A stretch of DNA of 31,263 nt, from the NCBI GenBank assembly GCA_910588905.1, contig CAJURZ010000022.1, positions 1 through 31,263 of the forward strand, given 5' to 3'. A program made the position numbers and the translations under genes. Below, one piece after another: positions 1 through 6,303 of the stretch (its first letter is position 1; every line of letters starts with the position of its first letter). This stretch comes from an uncultured Eggerthellaceae bacterium. Its GTDB lineage: Bacteria > Actinomycetota > Coriobacteriia > Coriobacteriales > Eggerthellaceae. Under the pieces are notes generated by a model. The model was not told the DNA's origin and did no database searches. It saw only the letters and a list, made by a program, of their open reading frames with translations.

Positions 1-158
1 GTCGGGCAACTGCGCTCCTAAACGGTCCCGACCGGATATCGAGACGGAATCTCCTCTTGCATCCCTTATATTCTCCCACATGATCTAAAGCCTGCGAGGA
101 CGCTTCCGGCAAGCGCAAGGACCGCCGAAGCATGCGCTCTTTCGGGCTCCCAGATTAA
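1..158. other. Non-coding left edge
   Basis: I see no convincing gene, RNA or promoter here. There is a short inverted pair, GTCGGG at 1-6 and CCCGAC at 27-32, that is too small to interpret. If the molecule is circular, this joins the non-coding stretch after 31121. Confidence 0.4.
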
Positions 159-177
159 CGGGGTCAAATTGACCCCG
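159..177. repeat. 19-bp palindrome, possible terminator of the SOS module
   Basis: CGGGGTCAA-A-TTGACCCCG is a perfect inverted repeat around one central base. It lies about 43 bases beyond the stop codon of the minus-strand SRAP gene, so as RNA it could fold into a terminator hairpin, although the following TTAAT is a weak U-tract. A close relative with one changed base in the core lies at 3641-3661, on the other side of the four-gene module. Confidence 0.6.
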
Positions 178-219
178 TGCGCCTGAACAGGTGTTTCTCT
201 CTGGAAACTCCCCGATGAG

Positions 220-843
220 CTACGTCGGCCGGGCTTCGAGGCGGATCGACGATCGGTCCGCCAGCTCCATGTAGTCCGGGCCGAGCCAGAGCGGCAGCTC
301 CTCCTGCCTCAGGATGAGCGGCATGCGGTGGTGGATGGGTGCCATGTCGGCGTTCGCCTCGGTGGTGACCATTGAAAAGGCATCGCCCCTCCACGTGCAG
401 CCGATGAGGATGATGACCTGCCCGGGCACGCGGAACTCGTACTGGCGCTTGATTGGCTTGCCGGTCTTGGGCGAAGGGAATGTCTCGCTCTGGCTGGATT
501 CGAAGAACGCGGGCACCGGTATGACGCAGCGACGGTGCTCCATTGAGTCGCGCCAGGTGGGCTTCATGGCGCTTTCGATGCGCGTGTTGAAGACTACCCC
601 GGGCCTCCACGACTCCTCGAAGCCCCAGGACAGATCGCGGGCGGCAAGGCTCCCCGGGCCCAGGTTCGGGGCGGGCTGCGCCGTGTCGAACGATGGCACG
701 ATGAGGGGCGCGAGCGACTTCGGGTACGCCTGCGGCTTTCGCGCAGGCCAGTCTGGCTCCAAGTTGAGCGGCACGCCGACCTCGATCTGCCGCACGATTT
801 CGAGAACCTCGTCGAATGTGAATATGACGCATCTTCCGCACAT
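220..843 (-). CDS. SRAP (YedK/HMCES-like) abasic-site protein
   Basis: The 207-residue product has the SRAP (SOS response-associated peptidase) signature. It starts MCGR, so after methionine removal Cys2 becomes the N-terminal nucleophile that in this family cross-links to abasic sites in single-stranded DNA. Other family residues are in place: Asn86 and Glu90 in FNTRIES, Glu115 in AFFES, and His171 in IHHRMP. The ATG at 841-843 was chosen because the family requires Cys at position 2; upstream extension gives low-complexity sequence, and no strong ribosome binding site is visible. The gene is the last of four minus-strand genes that begin with a LexA-box-controlled dinB. On a conjugative element it could shield abasic sites in the transferred single strand; that role is inference. 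Confidence 0.9.
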   Translation of the reverse strand: MCGRCVIFTFDEVLEIVRQIEVGVPLNLEPDWPARKPQAYPKSLAPLIVPSFDTAQPAPNLGPGSLAARDLSWGFEESWRPGVVFNTRIESAMKPTWRDSMEHRRCVIPVPAFFESSQSETFPSPKTGKPIKRQYEFRVPGQVIILIGCTWRGDAFSMVTTEANADMAPIHHRMPLILRQEELPLWLGPDYMELADRSSIRLEARPT

Positions 844-952
844 TGCAACATCGTAGCAGCCAGCCCGCGTGCCTGCGGGAACGGTAGCCGAATCGCAACC
901 GGGATGCGCGCCGCCGCCCCAGCATGGCCCGGCGGCGCCGATCCCCGACGGC

Positions 953-1612
953 CTACTCTCGGGCGACGACGAAGGCCGTGTCCTCGCGGATGTAGTTGTT
1001 CGCGTTCCAAGAGTAGTCGCCGTCGTGGTCGTAACGCTCGACGTAGGGCACGCCTGCAAGCTCCGGCCTGTTGCGATTGCCCTCGCCGATGCCGACGACA
1101 GGGTACGTCTTCCAGCCGGACTCGTATTCGCGCATGAAGACGACGTCGCCGATCTCGACTTCGGATGTGGGAACCTCGACGGCATCGAGGAGATCGCCCA
1201 GGCGCAGGGCCTCGGGCATGGCCTCGTCGAAGCTTCGCAGCATCTCGTCGAAGTCGTATTCGCGCTGCTCGCGGGACTCCGGGATGTCGTGCCATCCGTT
1301 CACGTTCCAGCCCTCGTCGTAGGAGACCTCCCTGCGGCCGACGATCTTCCAGCCGTCGATGATGTAGACGCCGTTGTCTCCCTGGTCGCCGAGGTTCTTG
1401 AAGCGGTCGATGCCCACGCTCGTCGAGCCGCCGAAGAAGTTGCACATCACCTGCGCGATCCGCGCCCAGCCGTAGTTGTCGGAGCTCGGGGGACGGTACC
1501 CCTGCAGCTCGCAGTACCGAAGCAGCGGCTCTACCGTGTCGCGCCCGCCGTTCCAATGAAGGTATAGCGCCAGCTCCTTGTCCGGTGTCGTGATGACCGC
1601 CCTGTTTCCCAT
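953..1612 (-). CDS. Conserved-looking protein of unknown function (MGNRAV start)
   Basis: A 219-residue protein starts MGNRAVITTPDKELALYLHW. The start is fixed by an excellent ribosome binding site, AAGGAGG, 7 bases before the ATG. It is acidic and rich in Trp, Tyr and Gly, with no signal peptide, membrane segment or motif I can name. The N-terminal half contains a Gly-Gly-rich loop (NFFGGSTSVG) and the C-terminal half a VGDVVFMREYESGWKTYPVVGIG stretch that reads like a small beta-barrel. I do not recognise the family with certainty. It sits between the SRAP gene and the dinB pair, separated from the latter by 342 non-coding bases, so it may have its own promoter. Confidence 0.8.
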   Translation of the reverse strand: MGNRAVITTPDKELALYLHWNGGRDTVEPLLRYCELQGYRPPSSDNYGWARIAQVMCNFFGGSTSVGIDRFKNLGDQGDNGVYIIDGWKIVGRREVSYDEGWNVNGWHDIPESREQREYDFDEMLRSFDEAMPEALRLGDLLDAVEVPTSEVEIGDVVFMREYESGWKTYPVVGIGEGNRNRPELAGVPYVERYDHDGDYSWNANNYIREDTAFVVARE

Positions 1613-1954
1613 GGTCTTGCCTCCTTGGTCTAATGCGGCGAGCCCCTCGCTCACCGCCTCGTGACCAGATGGCCTGCGCTGGTTCTGCGCGCGCCGCAAG
1701 GATCAGAGCGCATGTCTTCGCGAAACCTGCACCACGTCATGGATGGGCGCATCGTCGCTTGTGCGGGTTTCGCGAGGAGATGAGCGCCTTGAGGCGTGAC
1801 GCGGGTTCAGTGCGAGCGTTGTCTGGATAGAGGCGTGCGAGGGGCCATGCCGCCAAGCAAGGAGGCGCTTGGAAACGGGCTGCACCGGCAAGCGGATTGG
1901 AGCCGCATATTAGAAATGGATGGGCGGGGCCCCGCGCCGCGTCGATATGAGCCG
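1613..1954. other. 342-base intergenic region with a long inverted repeat
   Basis: No open frame here looks coding. The main structure is a pair of 15-base arms at 1718-1732 (TCGCGAAACCTGCAC) and 1761-1775 (GTGCGGGTTTCGCGA). They match at 14 of 15 positions and enclose 28 bases that contain a smaller stem, GATG/CATC. A 12-bp palindrome, GCGGGGCCCCGC at 1924-1935, lies just beyond the stop codon of the next minus-strand gene and could be part of its terminator. I see no clear promoter for the gene starting at 1612. Confidence 0.5.
1718..1775. repeat. Long imperfect inverted repeat (15-base arms)
   Basis: The arms TCGCGAAACCTGCAC (1718-1732) and GTGCGGGTTTCGCGA (1761-1775) pair over 15 positions with one T/G wobble. 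The 28-base loop holds a second small stem. The size suggests an extrudable cruciform, a terminator, or a recognition site such as a single-strand origin, rather than chance. There is no T-tract, so simple termination is not the obvious answer. Confidence 0.55.
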
Positions 1955-2227
1955 CTAGGAGACGAGCTCGTCTGGCACGATCTCCTCCACGAACCAGCGC
2001 GGGTCCTCGTAGTAGAGCTGGGTGATGCGCTCGCCGATGCGTATCGTGTAGCAGATGCCGTCGCCCCCGACCTTGCGCGACGAGGACCGGCGGACGCTGC
2101 GCACGTCGTCGATGGCGTAGGTCTTGCCGTCGTACCACTGGATAGAGAGCGGCCGAACGCGACCGTCCTCGTCCATGCGGGCGGTGACGGACACGTAGCG
2201 CTTGCGCCAGCCGTCGGCTCCCTTCAT
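1955..2227 (-). CDS. Small dinB-associated protein
   Basis: The product is a 90-residue basic-plus-aromatic protein. The ATG at 2225-2227 is preferred because AGGAAGGAGG ends 8 bases before it; a GTG at 2236 would overlap that ribosome binding site. The sequence reads as a compact beta-rich domain (LSIQWYDGKTYAIDDVRSVR, then a GGDGICYTIRIG strand pair and a LYYEDPRWFVEE end). From memory, short proteins of this pattern are often encoded next to Y-family polymerases in Clostridia and related bacteria, where their role is not established. Here it follows dinB by 16 bases on the same strand, so it is almost certainly co-transcribed and SOS-controlled. Confidence 0.8.
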   Translation of the reverse strand: MKGADGWRKRYVSVTARMDEDGRVRPLSIQWYDGKTYAIDDVRSVRRSSSRKVGGDGICYTIRIGERITQLYYEDPRWFVEEIVPDELVS

Positions 2228-2243
2228 GCCCGTCACCTCCTTC

Positions 2244-3518
2244 CTACCTCAGAAACCCGATCGGATGCACGGTGTTGTCCCGCTTGATGTCGAGGCCTCC
2301 CATCACCTCGTCGGTGAGCTCCACCGCGCGGTGCACGCAGCGGTTGCCGAAGCGGGTCCTGAGCTCGTCGATGGCCAGGTCGAGCCTCTCGGCCCTGAGC
2401 GCCTCCTCGGCGTCGCCGAAGATGTCGCACTGCAGCGGGTCGTCCATCGAGGAGAGGTTGGTGGCGCGGACGTGGATGGCGCGGATGGCGTGCTCCTCGT
2501 CGAGCGGCTGGTTCGCCTCGATGAGCCCCATCGCGAGCTTCGCGACGTCCGATGTCAGGCACGTCGGGATCCGCAGCGTCGTCTGCCTGGAGTACCCGGA
2601 CAGATCCCCCGCGCGCCTCACGCCCACGGATACCGTGCGGCACCTGAGGCGCGACTCGCGCATCCTCTGGGAGACCGATTCGGAGAGGAGCCACACGAGC
2701 GCCTTCACGTCCGACTCGCACACGAGGTCGCGCGGGGCGGTGAGCCCGTTGCCGATGCCCTTCACCACATAGTCGACGTCGGCCTTCGCGGGATCCATCT
2801 GCCGAACCGGGCTCCCGTCGATGCCGTTGGCGAAGTCGCGCAGCATGAATCCGATCTTGCCGAAGCGCCTGCCGAGGAAGTAGTCGCCCGCATGCGCCAG
2901 GTCCCCTATGGTCTCGTAGCCCGCCGCGCGGAGCTTGCGGGCGGTGGCGGGGCCGACGTAGATCATCTCGGATGCCGCCATGGGCCAGGCGACATCGCGG
3001 TAGTTCTCGCGCGTGATCGAGACGATCCCGTCACCCGGGTCGGTGTCGCTTCCGAGCTTGGCGAACACCTTGTTCCACGACACGCCGACGGAGACCGTGA
3101 GCCCGAGCTCGTCCTTCACGCGACCAGATATCTCATTCGCCACGAGCATCGCGTCGCCCCCGAAGAGCTGCAGGGAGCCCGTCAGGTCGATCCAGGACTC
3201 GTCGAGCCCGAAAGGCTCCACGAGGTCGGTGTACTCGTAGTAGATCATGCGGGCGAGGCGCGAGTAGCGCTTGTAGGCGGCGTAGTCCGGCGGCACGACG
3301 ACGAGCCCCGGGCACTTCTGCCTGGCCTGCCATATCGCCTCCGCCGTCTTCACGCCGCAAGCCTTGGCCTCTCGCGACTTGGCGAGGATGATCCCGTTCC
3401 GGCGCTCCGGGTCGCCGGCGACGGCCACCGCCCTGCCGCGAAGGCGCGGGTCGAGGTGCTGCGCGACGGATGCGTAGAAAGCGTTCATGTCGATATGCAT
3501 GATCACGCGCTCGCGCAC
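2244..3518 (-). CDS. dinB: Y-family DNA polymerase (DinB/UmuC type)
   Basis: The 424-residue product is a translesion polymerase that copies damaged templates. The palm carboxylates are visible: Asp10 in HIDMNAFYAS, and Asp106-Glu107 in GLDESWIDLTG. A helix-hairpin-helix region follows (VGPATARKLRAAGYETIGDLA). Near the C-terminus Gln363 to Phe367 (QCDIF) matches a sliding-clamp-binding motif of the QxxLF kind. I chose GTG at 3516-3518 because AGGAGG stands 6 bases before it; an ATG at 3533 contains that ribosome binding site and is therefore unlikely. A LexA box lies 22 bases upstream. The small gene downstream and the SRAP gene make this a damage-tolerance module. Whether the enzyme is error-prone in vivo cannot be read from sequence. 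Confidence 0.95.
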   Translation of the reverse strand: MRERVIMHIDMNAFYASVAQHLDPRLRGRAVAVAGDPERRNGIILAKSREAKACGVKTAEAIWQARQKCPGLVVVPPDYAAYKRYSRLARMIYYEYTDLVEPFGLDESWIDLTGSLQLFGGDAMLVANEISGRVKDELGLTVSVGVSWNKVFAKLGSDTDPGDGIVSITRENYRDVAWPMAASEMIYVGPATARKLRAAGYETIGDLAHAGDYFLGRRFGKIGFMLRDFANGIDGSPVRQMDPAKADVDYVVKGIGNGLTAPRDLVCESDVKALVWLLSESVSQRMRESRLRCRTVSVGVRRAGDLSGYSRQTTLRIPTCLTSDVAKLAMGLIEANQPLDEEHAIRAIHVRATNLSSMDDPLQCDIFGDAEEALRAERLDLAIDELRTRFGNRCVHRAVELTDEVMGGLDIKRDNTVHPIGFLR

Positions 3519-3540
3519 GGAGCACCTCCTCATTGTATAG

Positions 3541-3552
3541 GAACATATGTTC
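3541..3552. promoter_or_regulatory. LexA (SOS) operator of dinB
   Basis: GAACATATGTTC is a perfect 12-bp palindrome matching the Gram-positive LexA box core (GAAC-N4-GTTC). It lies just upstream of the dinB start and downstream of, or within, its promoter. Binding of LexA here would block dinB and whatever is co-transcribed with it until DNA damage. Confidence 0.85.
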
Positions 3553-3568
3553 GTTATTTGAATTACCT

Positions 3569-3597
3569 ATGATGCGCTTTCCCGACGACCTAGTCAA
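3569..3597 (-). promoter_or_regulatory. Probable dinB promoter
   Basis: Read on the minus strand, TTGACT (3592-3597) and CATCAT (3569-3574) are separated by 17 bases. This would place the start of transcription near 3562, the LexA box at about +10 to +21, and leave a leader of about 45 bases with an intact ribosome binding site. A second arrangement, TTCAAA (3557-3562) and TATACA (3534-3539), has the box in its spacer but would start RNA inside the ribosome binding site, so I rank it lower. Confidence 0.5.
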
Positions 3598-3626
3598 TCG
3601 AACAAATTGTGTTTTCCCGGTGCGGG

Positions 3627-3661
3627 GCCGGGGCCCGGCTGCGGGGTCAAATTGGCCCCGC
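3627..3661. repeat. Second copy of the GGGGTCAAATTG palindrome with a GC hairpin beside it
   Basis: CGGGGTCAAATTGGCCCCG, centred in 3641-3661, is the same element as 159-177 with one A-to-G change. Next to it, GCCGGGGCCCGGC (3627-3639) is a separate perfect palindrome. The pair lies upstream of the dinB promoter, so the two element copies bracket the SOS module. Confidence 0.55.
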
Positions 3662-3841
3662 AGCTCCGACCTGGCGTTTTTTCCGAAAAGCGCGACGGCG
3701 CCCACTTCCCGCCATCCCTGGGGGATGCGCCCCGGGCGGCCGCCTGGGAGCCGTGCACGCCCGACCCGTCATATCCGGGCGGAATCGGTAACAGATCGCC
3801 AACATCGCATACTAGTCCTTCACATTCAAGAGGGGTGTCCC

Positions 3842-3937
3842 ATGGATGCACATCTTTATCCTTGCTCCAGGCGTAGGATGTACGCATCGCTGCATTCGAT
3901 CGAGAGTGCAGCGGGCAGGATGACCGACCACGAGTAG
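3842..3937 (+). CDS. Possible 31-residue peptide
   Basis: An ATG at 3842 preceded by AGAGGGGTG opens a 31-codon frame (MDAHLYPCSRRRMYAS...). It has no recognisable domain. It is listed because it is followed, in the same frame, by the better supported micro-gene at 3962 and then a strong terminator, so this stretch may be a small transcription unit. It may equally be a remnant of a lost gene. Confidence 0.25.
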   Translation: MDAHLYPCSRRRMYASLHSIESAAGRMTDHE

Positions 3938-3961
3938 ATGCGCAGGAAGGAGGGCGTGACG

Positions 3962-4042
3962 ATGGAGATCGAACTGCCCTCTCACCACCTCCTCGCGAGC
4001 ACTCGGTCGAAGGAACCGCGAACGGTGATGACGAAGCCTTGA
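3962..4042 (+). CDS. Possible 26-residue peptide ahead of a terminator
   Basis: A good ribosome binding site, AAGGAGG, stands 8 bases before the ATG at 3962. The frame encodes 26 residues (MEIELPSHHLLASTRSKEPR...) and stops 25 bases before a strong intrinsic terminator. There is no known domain, and the length gives no statistical support on its own. The site-to-terminator arrangement is what makes it worth listing; a leader peptide or the end of a decayed gene are alternatives. Confidence 0.35.
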   Translation: MEIELPSHHLLASTRSKEPRTVMTKP

Positions 4043-4067
4043 CGCGATTCCGCAAAGCCTGCAAATA

Positions 4068-4094
4068 GCCTCGACTATACGTCGGGGCTTTTTT
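4068..4094 (+). terminator. Intrinsic terminator
   Basis: GCCTCGAC and GTCGGGGC form an 8-pair stem with one G-U pair around the loop TATAC, followed at once by TTTTTT. This is the only textbook rho-independent terminator I see in the window. It implies a plus-strand transcript ending here, upstream of the replication-type module, that would contain the micro-genes at 3842 and 3962. Confidence 0.85.
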
Positions 4095-4154
4095 ATTCAC
4101 CAGAGCAGGGTCGCAAGCGACGGCGCAAGCCCCGATTGTGCGCATTTTGCGGAA

Positions 4155-4181
4155 GACGTGCTTAGGGACGCTTAGGGACGC
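4155..4181 (+). repeat. 27-bp direct repeat, left copy (two tandem CTTAGGGACG units)
   Basis: GACGTG is followed by two exact copies of CTTAGGGACG (4161-4170 and 4171-4180) and a C. The same 27 bases recur at 6099-6125. The left copy lies in non-coding DNA 114 bases before the first gene of the replication-type module. The unit length of 10 is close to one helical turn. Confidence 0.85.
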
Positions 4182-4240
4182 CTAACCGCGACTTCCCATT
4201 TGCCGACGCCGGAAGACCCTGCAACCATCTGCGAACCAAC

Positions 4241-4260
4241 AGCGCTCACAAGCGCTCAAC
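4241..4260 (+). repeat. Tandem 10-bp repeat AGCGCTCA
   Basis: AGCGCTCACA and AGCGCTCAAC lie head to tail with a 10-base period, 35 bases before the ATG of the first HTH gene. Like the CTTAGGGACG pair upstream, the spacing would place two protein sites on one face of the helix. This suits an operator or iteron; which protein binds is unknown. Confidence 0.45.
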
Positions 4261-4294
4261 CGAAATCAAGAGGAATCGAGCAGGAGGAAGCGAA

Positions 4295-4555
4295 ATGGAC
4301 AACGGAAGCCAGCGCGGTCACGCGGCGTTCCCGGACATGGAAGCGAAGCGCCCGGACGGCGACGTGCCGGAGGAGGGCATCGAGGAGCTGCTCGATGTCA
4401 AGTACGTCGCCTCGAAGCTGAAGGTGTGCACCGCCACGGTCTACAAGATGGTCCGCGAGGGCAAGATCGAGGCAGTGCACCTCAACCGCCTCGTGCGCAT
4501 CACCCCGAAGGGATACAAGCAGCTCATAGAGAAGCGATCGAGGAAGGGGCTCTAG
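4295..4555 (+). CDS. Excisionase-family helix-turn-helix protein
   Basis: The protein has 86 residues. Residues 34-70 (LDVKYVASKLKVCTATVYKM...) form the MerR-like helix-turn-helix plus wing of the excisionase/HTH_17 family, with the usual aromatic in the recognition helix and a basic wing (HLNRLVRIT). The first 30 residues are acidic and probably unstructured. The ribosome binding site AGGAGG lies 7 bases before the ATG. It is the first of four plus-strand genes ending in a DnaC-like ATPase, and the tandem repeats upstream are natural candidate binding sites. Proteins of this type bend DNA for excision or act as regulators. With no integrase in view, a role in replication control or gene regulation is as likely as excision. 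Confidence 0.85.
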   Translation: MDNGSQRGHAAFPDMEAKRPDGDVPEEGIEELLDVKYVASKLKVCTATVYKMVREGKIEAVHLNRLVRITPKGYKQLIEKRSRKGL

Positions 4556-4604
4556 GGCGCCATCCGGCCGGGCCTGCTCGCAAGCAGACAGGACTTTCGA
4601 AGAT

Positions 4605-4853
4605 ATGACAGAGACCAGAGAGACAGAGACGAAGCATCAGGTGCCGATCCAGGACATCTACTCGCCCCACGAGGCGGCCGCGCTGCTCGGGATGAAGGTG
4701 AACAGGATCTGGGAGCTCGCGAGGGGCGGAGACGACCCCTTCCCGCTGCGCAGGCTCGCCGGGATGAAGAGGGGGTCGATCGTCTTCCGCGACGAGATGC
4801 TCGACTGGACGCGGCGCAACTTCGGCCTCGTCTCGGAGAGGCGCAGGAAGTGA
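4605..4853 (+). CDS. Second small helix-turn-helix protein (AlpA/HTH_17-like)
   Basis: The protein has 82 residues. Residues 17-72 (DIYSPHEAAALLGMKVNRIW...) again show the MerR-like fold of the HTH_17/AlpA group, followed by a FRDEMLDWTRRN end typical of such proteins. It is distinct in sequence from the neighbour at 4295. The ribosome binding site is weak (AGGA 11 bases before the ATG), which fits translation within an operon. The last four bases, GTGA, overlap the start of the next gene, so the two are translationally coupled. The likely role is DNA binding for replication or regulation of the element; the specific target is unknown. Confidence 0.8.
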   Translation: MTETRETETKHQVPIQDIYSPHEAAALLGMKVNRIWELARGGDDPFPLRRLAGMKRGSIVFRDEMLDWTRRNFGLVSERRRK

Positions 4854-5287
4854 GCGGCAGCGGCGAGAGGGACGACGGCGACGCGTTCCTCATCGTCCGG
4901 CCGTTCATGTGGAGGGAGCTCGGGCTCAAGGGCGTGCAGCTGCTCGTCTTCGCCCGCGTCTACGGCTTCTGCGCAGGCGGCGGCAGCTTCTACGAGAGCC
5001 GTAGGAGCACCGCAGCGTACCTCGGCATCTCCGAGCGCTCCGTCATACGCGCCGTGGGCGAGCTCGCGGACGGCGGCCTGATCGTCGAGGAGGGCCCGGC
5101 ATGGGCGCCGGACGGCTGCTCCACCCGCTGCTACCGGCTCGGCGGCGCCGCACTGCGCCATACGGGCGACAAAACGTCACCCCCTGACATCAAGGGCGCC
5201 GACCCAGGGCCGGGAGGTGACACCCCGGCACCTGCGGGGGTGAAGACCTGGCACCTGATAAGTAAAGAAGAAAACAAAGGATTCTAA
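4850..5287 (+). CDS. Winged-helix protein, candidate replication initiator
   Basis: The 145-residue product starts at a GTG that overlaps the stop of the gene before it. Residues 20-82 resemble the helix-turn-helix of RepA/DnaD-like and HTH_36 replication proteins: FMWRELGLKGVQLLVFARVYG, a YESRRSTAAYLGIS helix pair, then SVIRAVGELADGGLIVEEG as recognition helix and wing. The C-terminal 50 residues are Pro- and Gly-rich and probably a flexible linker, ending in WHLISKEENKGF. It is followed 16 bases later by a DnaC-like helicase loader, the pairing expected of a plasmid initiator and its loader. It lacks a catalytic Rep domain, so a theta-type initiator or a transcription factor are the alternatives. 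Confidence 0.7.
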   Translation: MSGSGERDDGDAFLIVRPFMWRELGLKGVQLLVFARVYGFCAGGGSFYESRRSTAAYLGISERSVIRAVGELADGGLIVEEGPAWAPDGCSTRCYRLGGAALRHTGDKTSPPDIKGADPGPGGDTPAPAGVKTWHLISKEENKGF

Positions 5288-5303
5288 AAGAAAGGCGACG
5301 AAG

Positions 5304-6119
5304 ATGGGCGACGAGATCAAGTGGAGGGGCTCGGAGCTGCTGACTTACAGCGAGGCGAAGGCGCGGAAGATGGACGTGCCGGAGCCCGATCCCGTCAGCT
5401 GCGAGTGGTGCGGAAGCCCCCTGGAGCCGATCGGCATGACGGGGTTCCGGGGCGCGTTCCACTGGATAGGGGCCGAGCCGTGCGGCTGCGAGGGCGCCGC
5501 CAGGGAGCGCGAGGAGCAGAGGCGGCGCGAGGAGCTGGAGGAGAAGTCCAGGCTGCGCGAGGCATTCGTCCGATGCGGCGTGAAGAGGAGGTTCCTCGAC
5601 GCGACGGTCTGCCACGCCGGCCTGTCGGCCTACCTCGACGGCTTCTCGGACAGCCCGGGGGTTGGCCTCTACATCTGCGGCCCCTCAAGGGCCGGCAAGA
5701 CCTACGCGGCATCGGCGATAGCGATGGCTTTCTGCGCGTCCGGGTACAGGACGATCATGACCACGTCCCTGTCGATGCTCGACGCCGTGAAGGCCAGCTT
5801 CGACGGCGACGCCAAGCACGGCATAGCCAGGTTCGCGTCGTGCGACGTCCTCATAATCGACGACATCGGCAAGGAGAACGCCAACTCCTGGGTGATGACG
5901 ACGCTCTTCCAGATCGTCAACGAGCGCTACGAGGCGATGCGGCCGACGATAGTCACATCGCAGTACCTGCCCGACGAGCTCATGCGGCGGATGTCCCGCA
6001 ACGGCGAGAAGGAGAGCGCCATCGCGATCACGGAGAGGCTCAAGGAGACATGCCGGCTCGTGCGACTGCCGAGGCGCACGAATGTGAATCTGATGGAGGA
6101 CGTGCTTAGGGACGCTTAG
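5304..6119 (+). CDS. DnaC/IstB-like AAA+ ATPase (helicase loader)
   Basis: The product has 271 residues. An N-terminal part carries a probable zinc site (CEWC near residue 35, CGC near 59) and a charged coiled coil (REREEQRRREELEEKSRLRE). The ATPase core has Walker A GPSRAGKT at 126-133, Walker B LIIDDIG with Asp186-Asp187, and a sensor-like TIVTSQY segment. Length and order match DnaC/DnaI loaders, which place the replicative helicase on DNA. IstB proteins share the fold, but no IstA-type transposase is nearby. It ends with the codons for DVLRDA, which are written by the right copy of the 27-bp direct repeat. The following 184 bases before the transfer genes carry no gene. Confidence 0.85.
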   Translation: MGDEIKWRGSELLTYSEAKARKMDVPEPDPVSCEWCGSPLEPIGMTGFRGAFHWIGAEPCGCEGAAREREEQRRREELEEKSRLREAFVRCGVKRRFLDATVCHAGLSAYLDGFSDSPGVGLYICGPSRAGKTYAASAIAMAFCASGYRTIMTTSLSMLDAVKASFDGDAKHGIARFASCDVLIIDDIGKENANSWVMTTLFQIVNERYEAMRPTIVTSQYLPDELMRRMSRNGEKESAIAITERLKETCRLVRLPRRTNVNLMEDVLRDA

Positions 6120-6125
6120 GGACGC
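6099..6125 (+). repeat. 27-bp direct repeat, right copy
   Basis: These are the same 27 bases as 4155-4181. The repeat supplies the last seven codons and stop of the DnaC-like gene, so one copy is coding and the other is not. The distance between copies is 1944 bases. Homology stops abruptly on the right (CTAACC versus AAGGCG after the final C), as expected for a boundary. Confidence 0.85.
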
Positions 6126-6303
6126 AAGGCGGCACAGCGCGGAGCGCACGCGACGAGCGCGTCGGCTATAAAGCACCCAAGCGGCGGGGCAGCAGACGCC
6201 AGCCGAAGCGCAACGAATAAGGGAAACGGGCCGAGACAACCACGCGACCCCGCCGCGCCCTTTAGATCGAACGGCTGGAAACACAGAAGCAGAGGATGAG
6301 GAA

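Noticed and set aside
164..925. Long open frame antisense-phase to the SRAP gene
   Set aside because: It shares the strand and DNA of the SRAP gene in another frame. Its product is Arg/His/Ala-rich without motifs, as expected from high-GC shadow frames.
2202..3572. 456-codon plus-strand frame opposite dinB
   Set aside because: It is fully antisense to a gene with intact polymerase motifs. The product is Val/Glu/His-rich and without a domain, a common artefact of GC-rich third positions.
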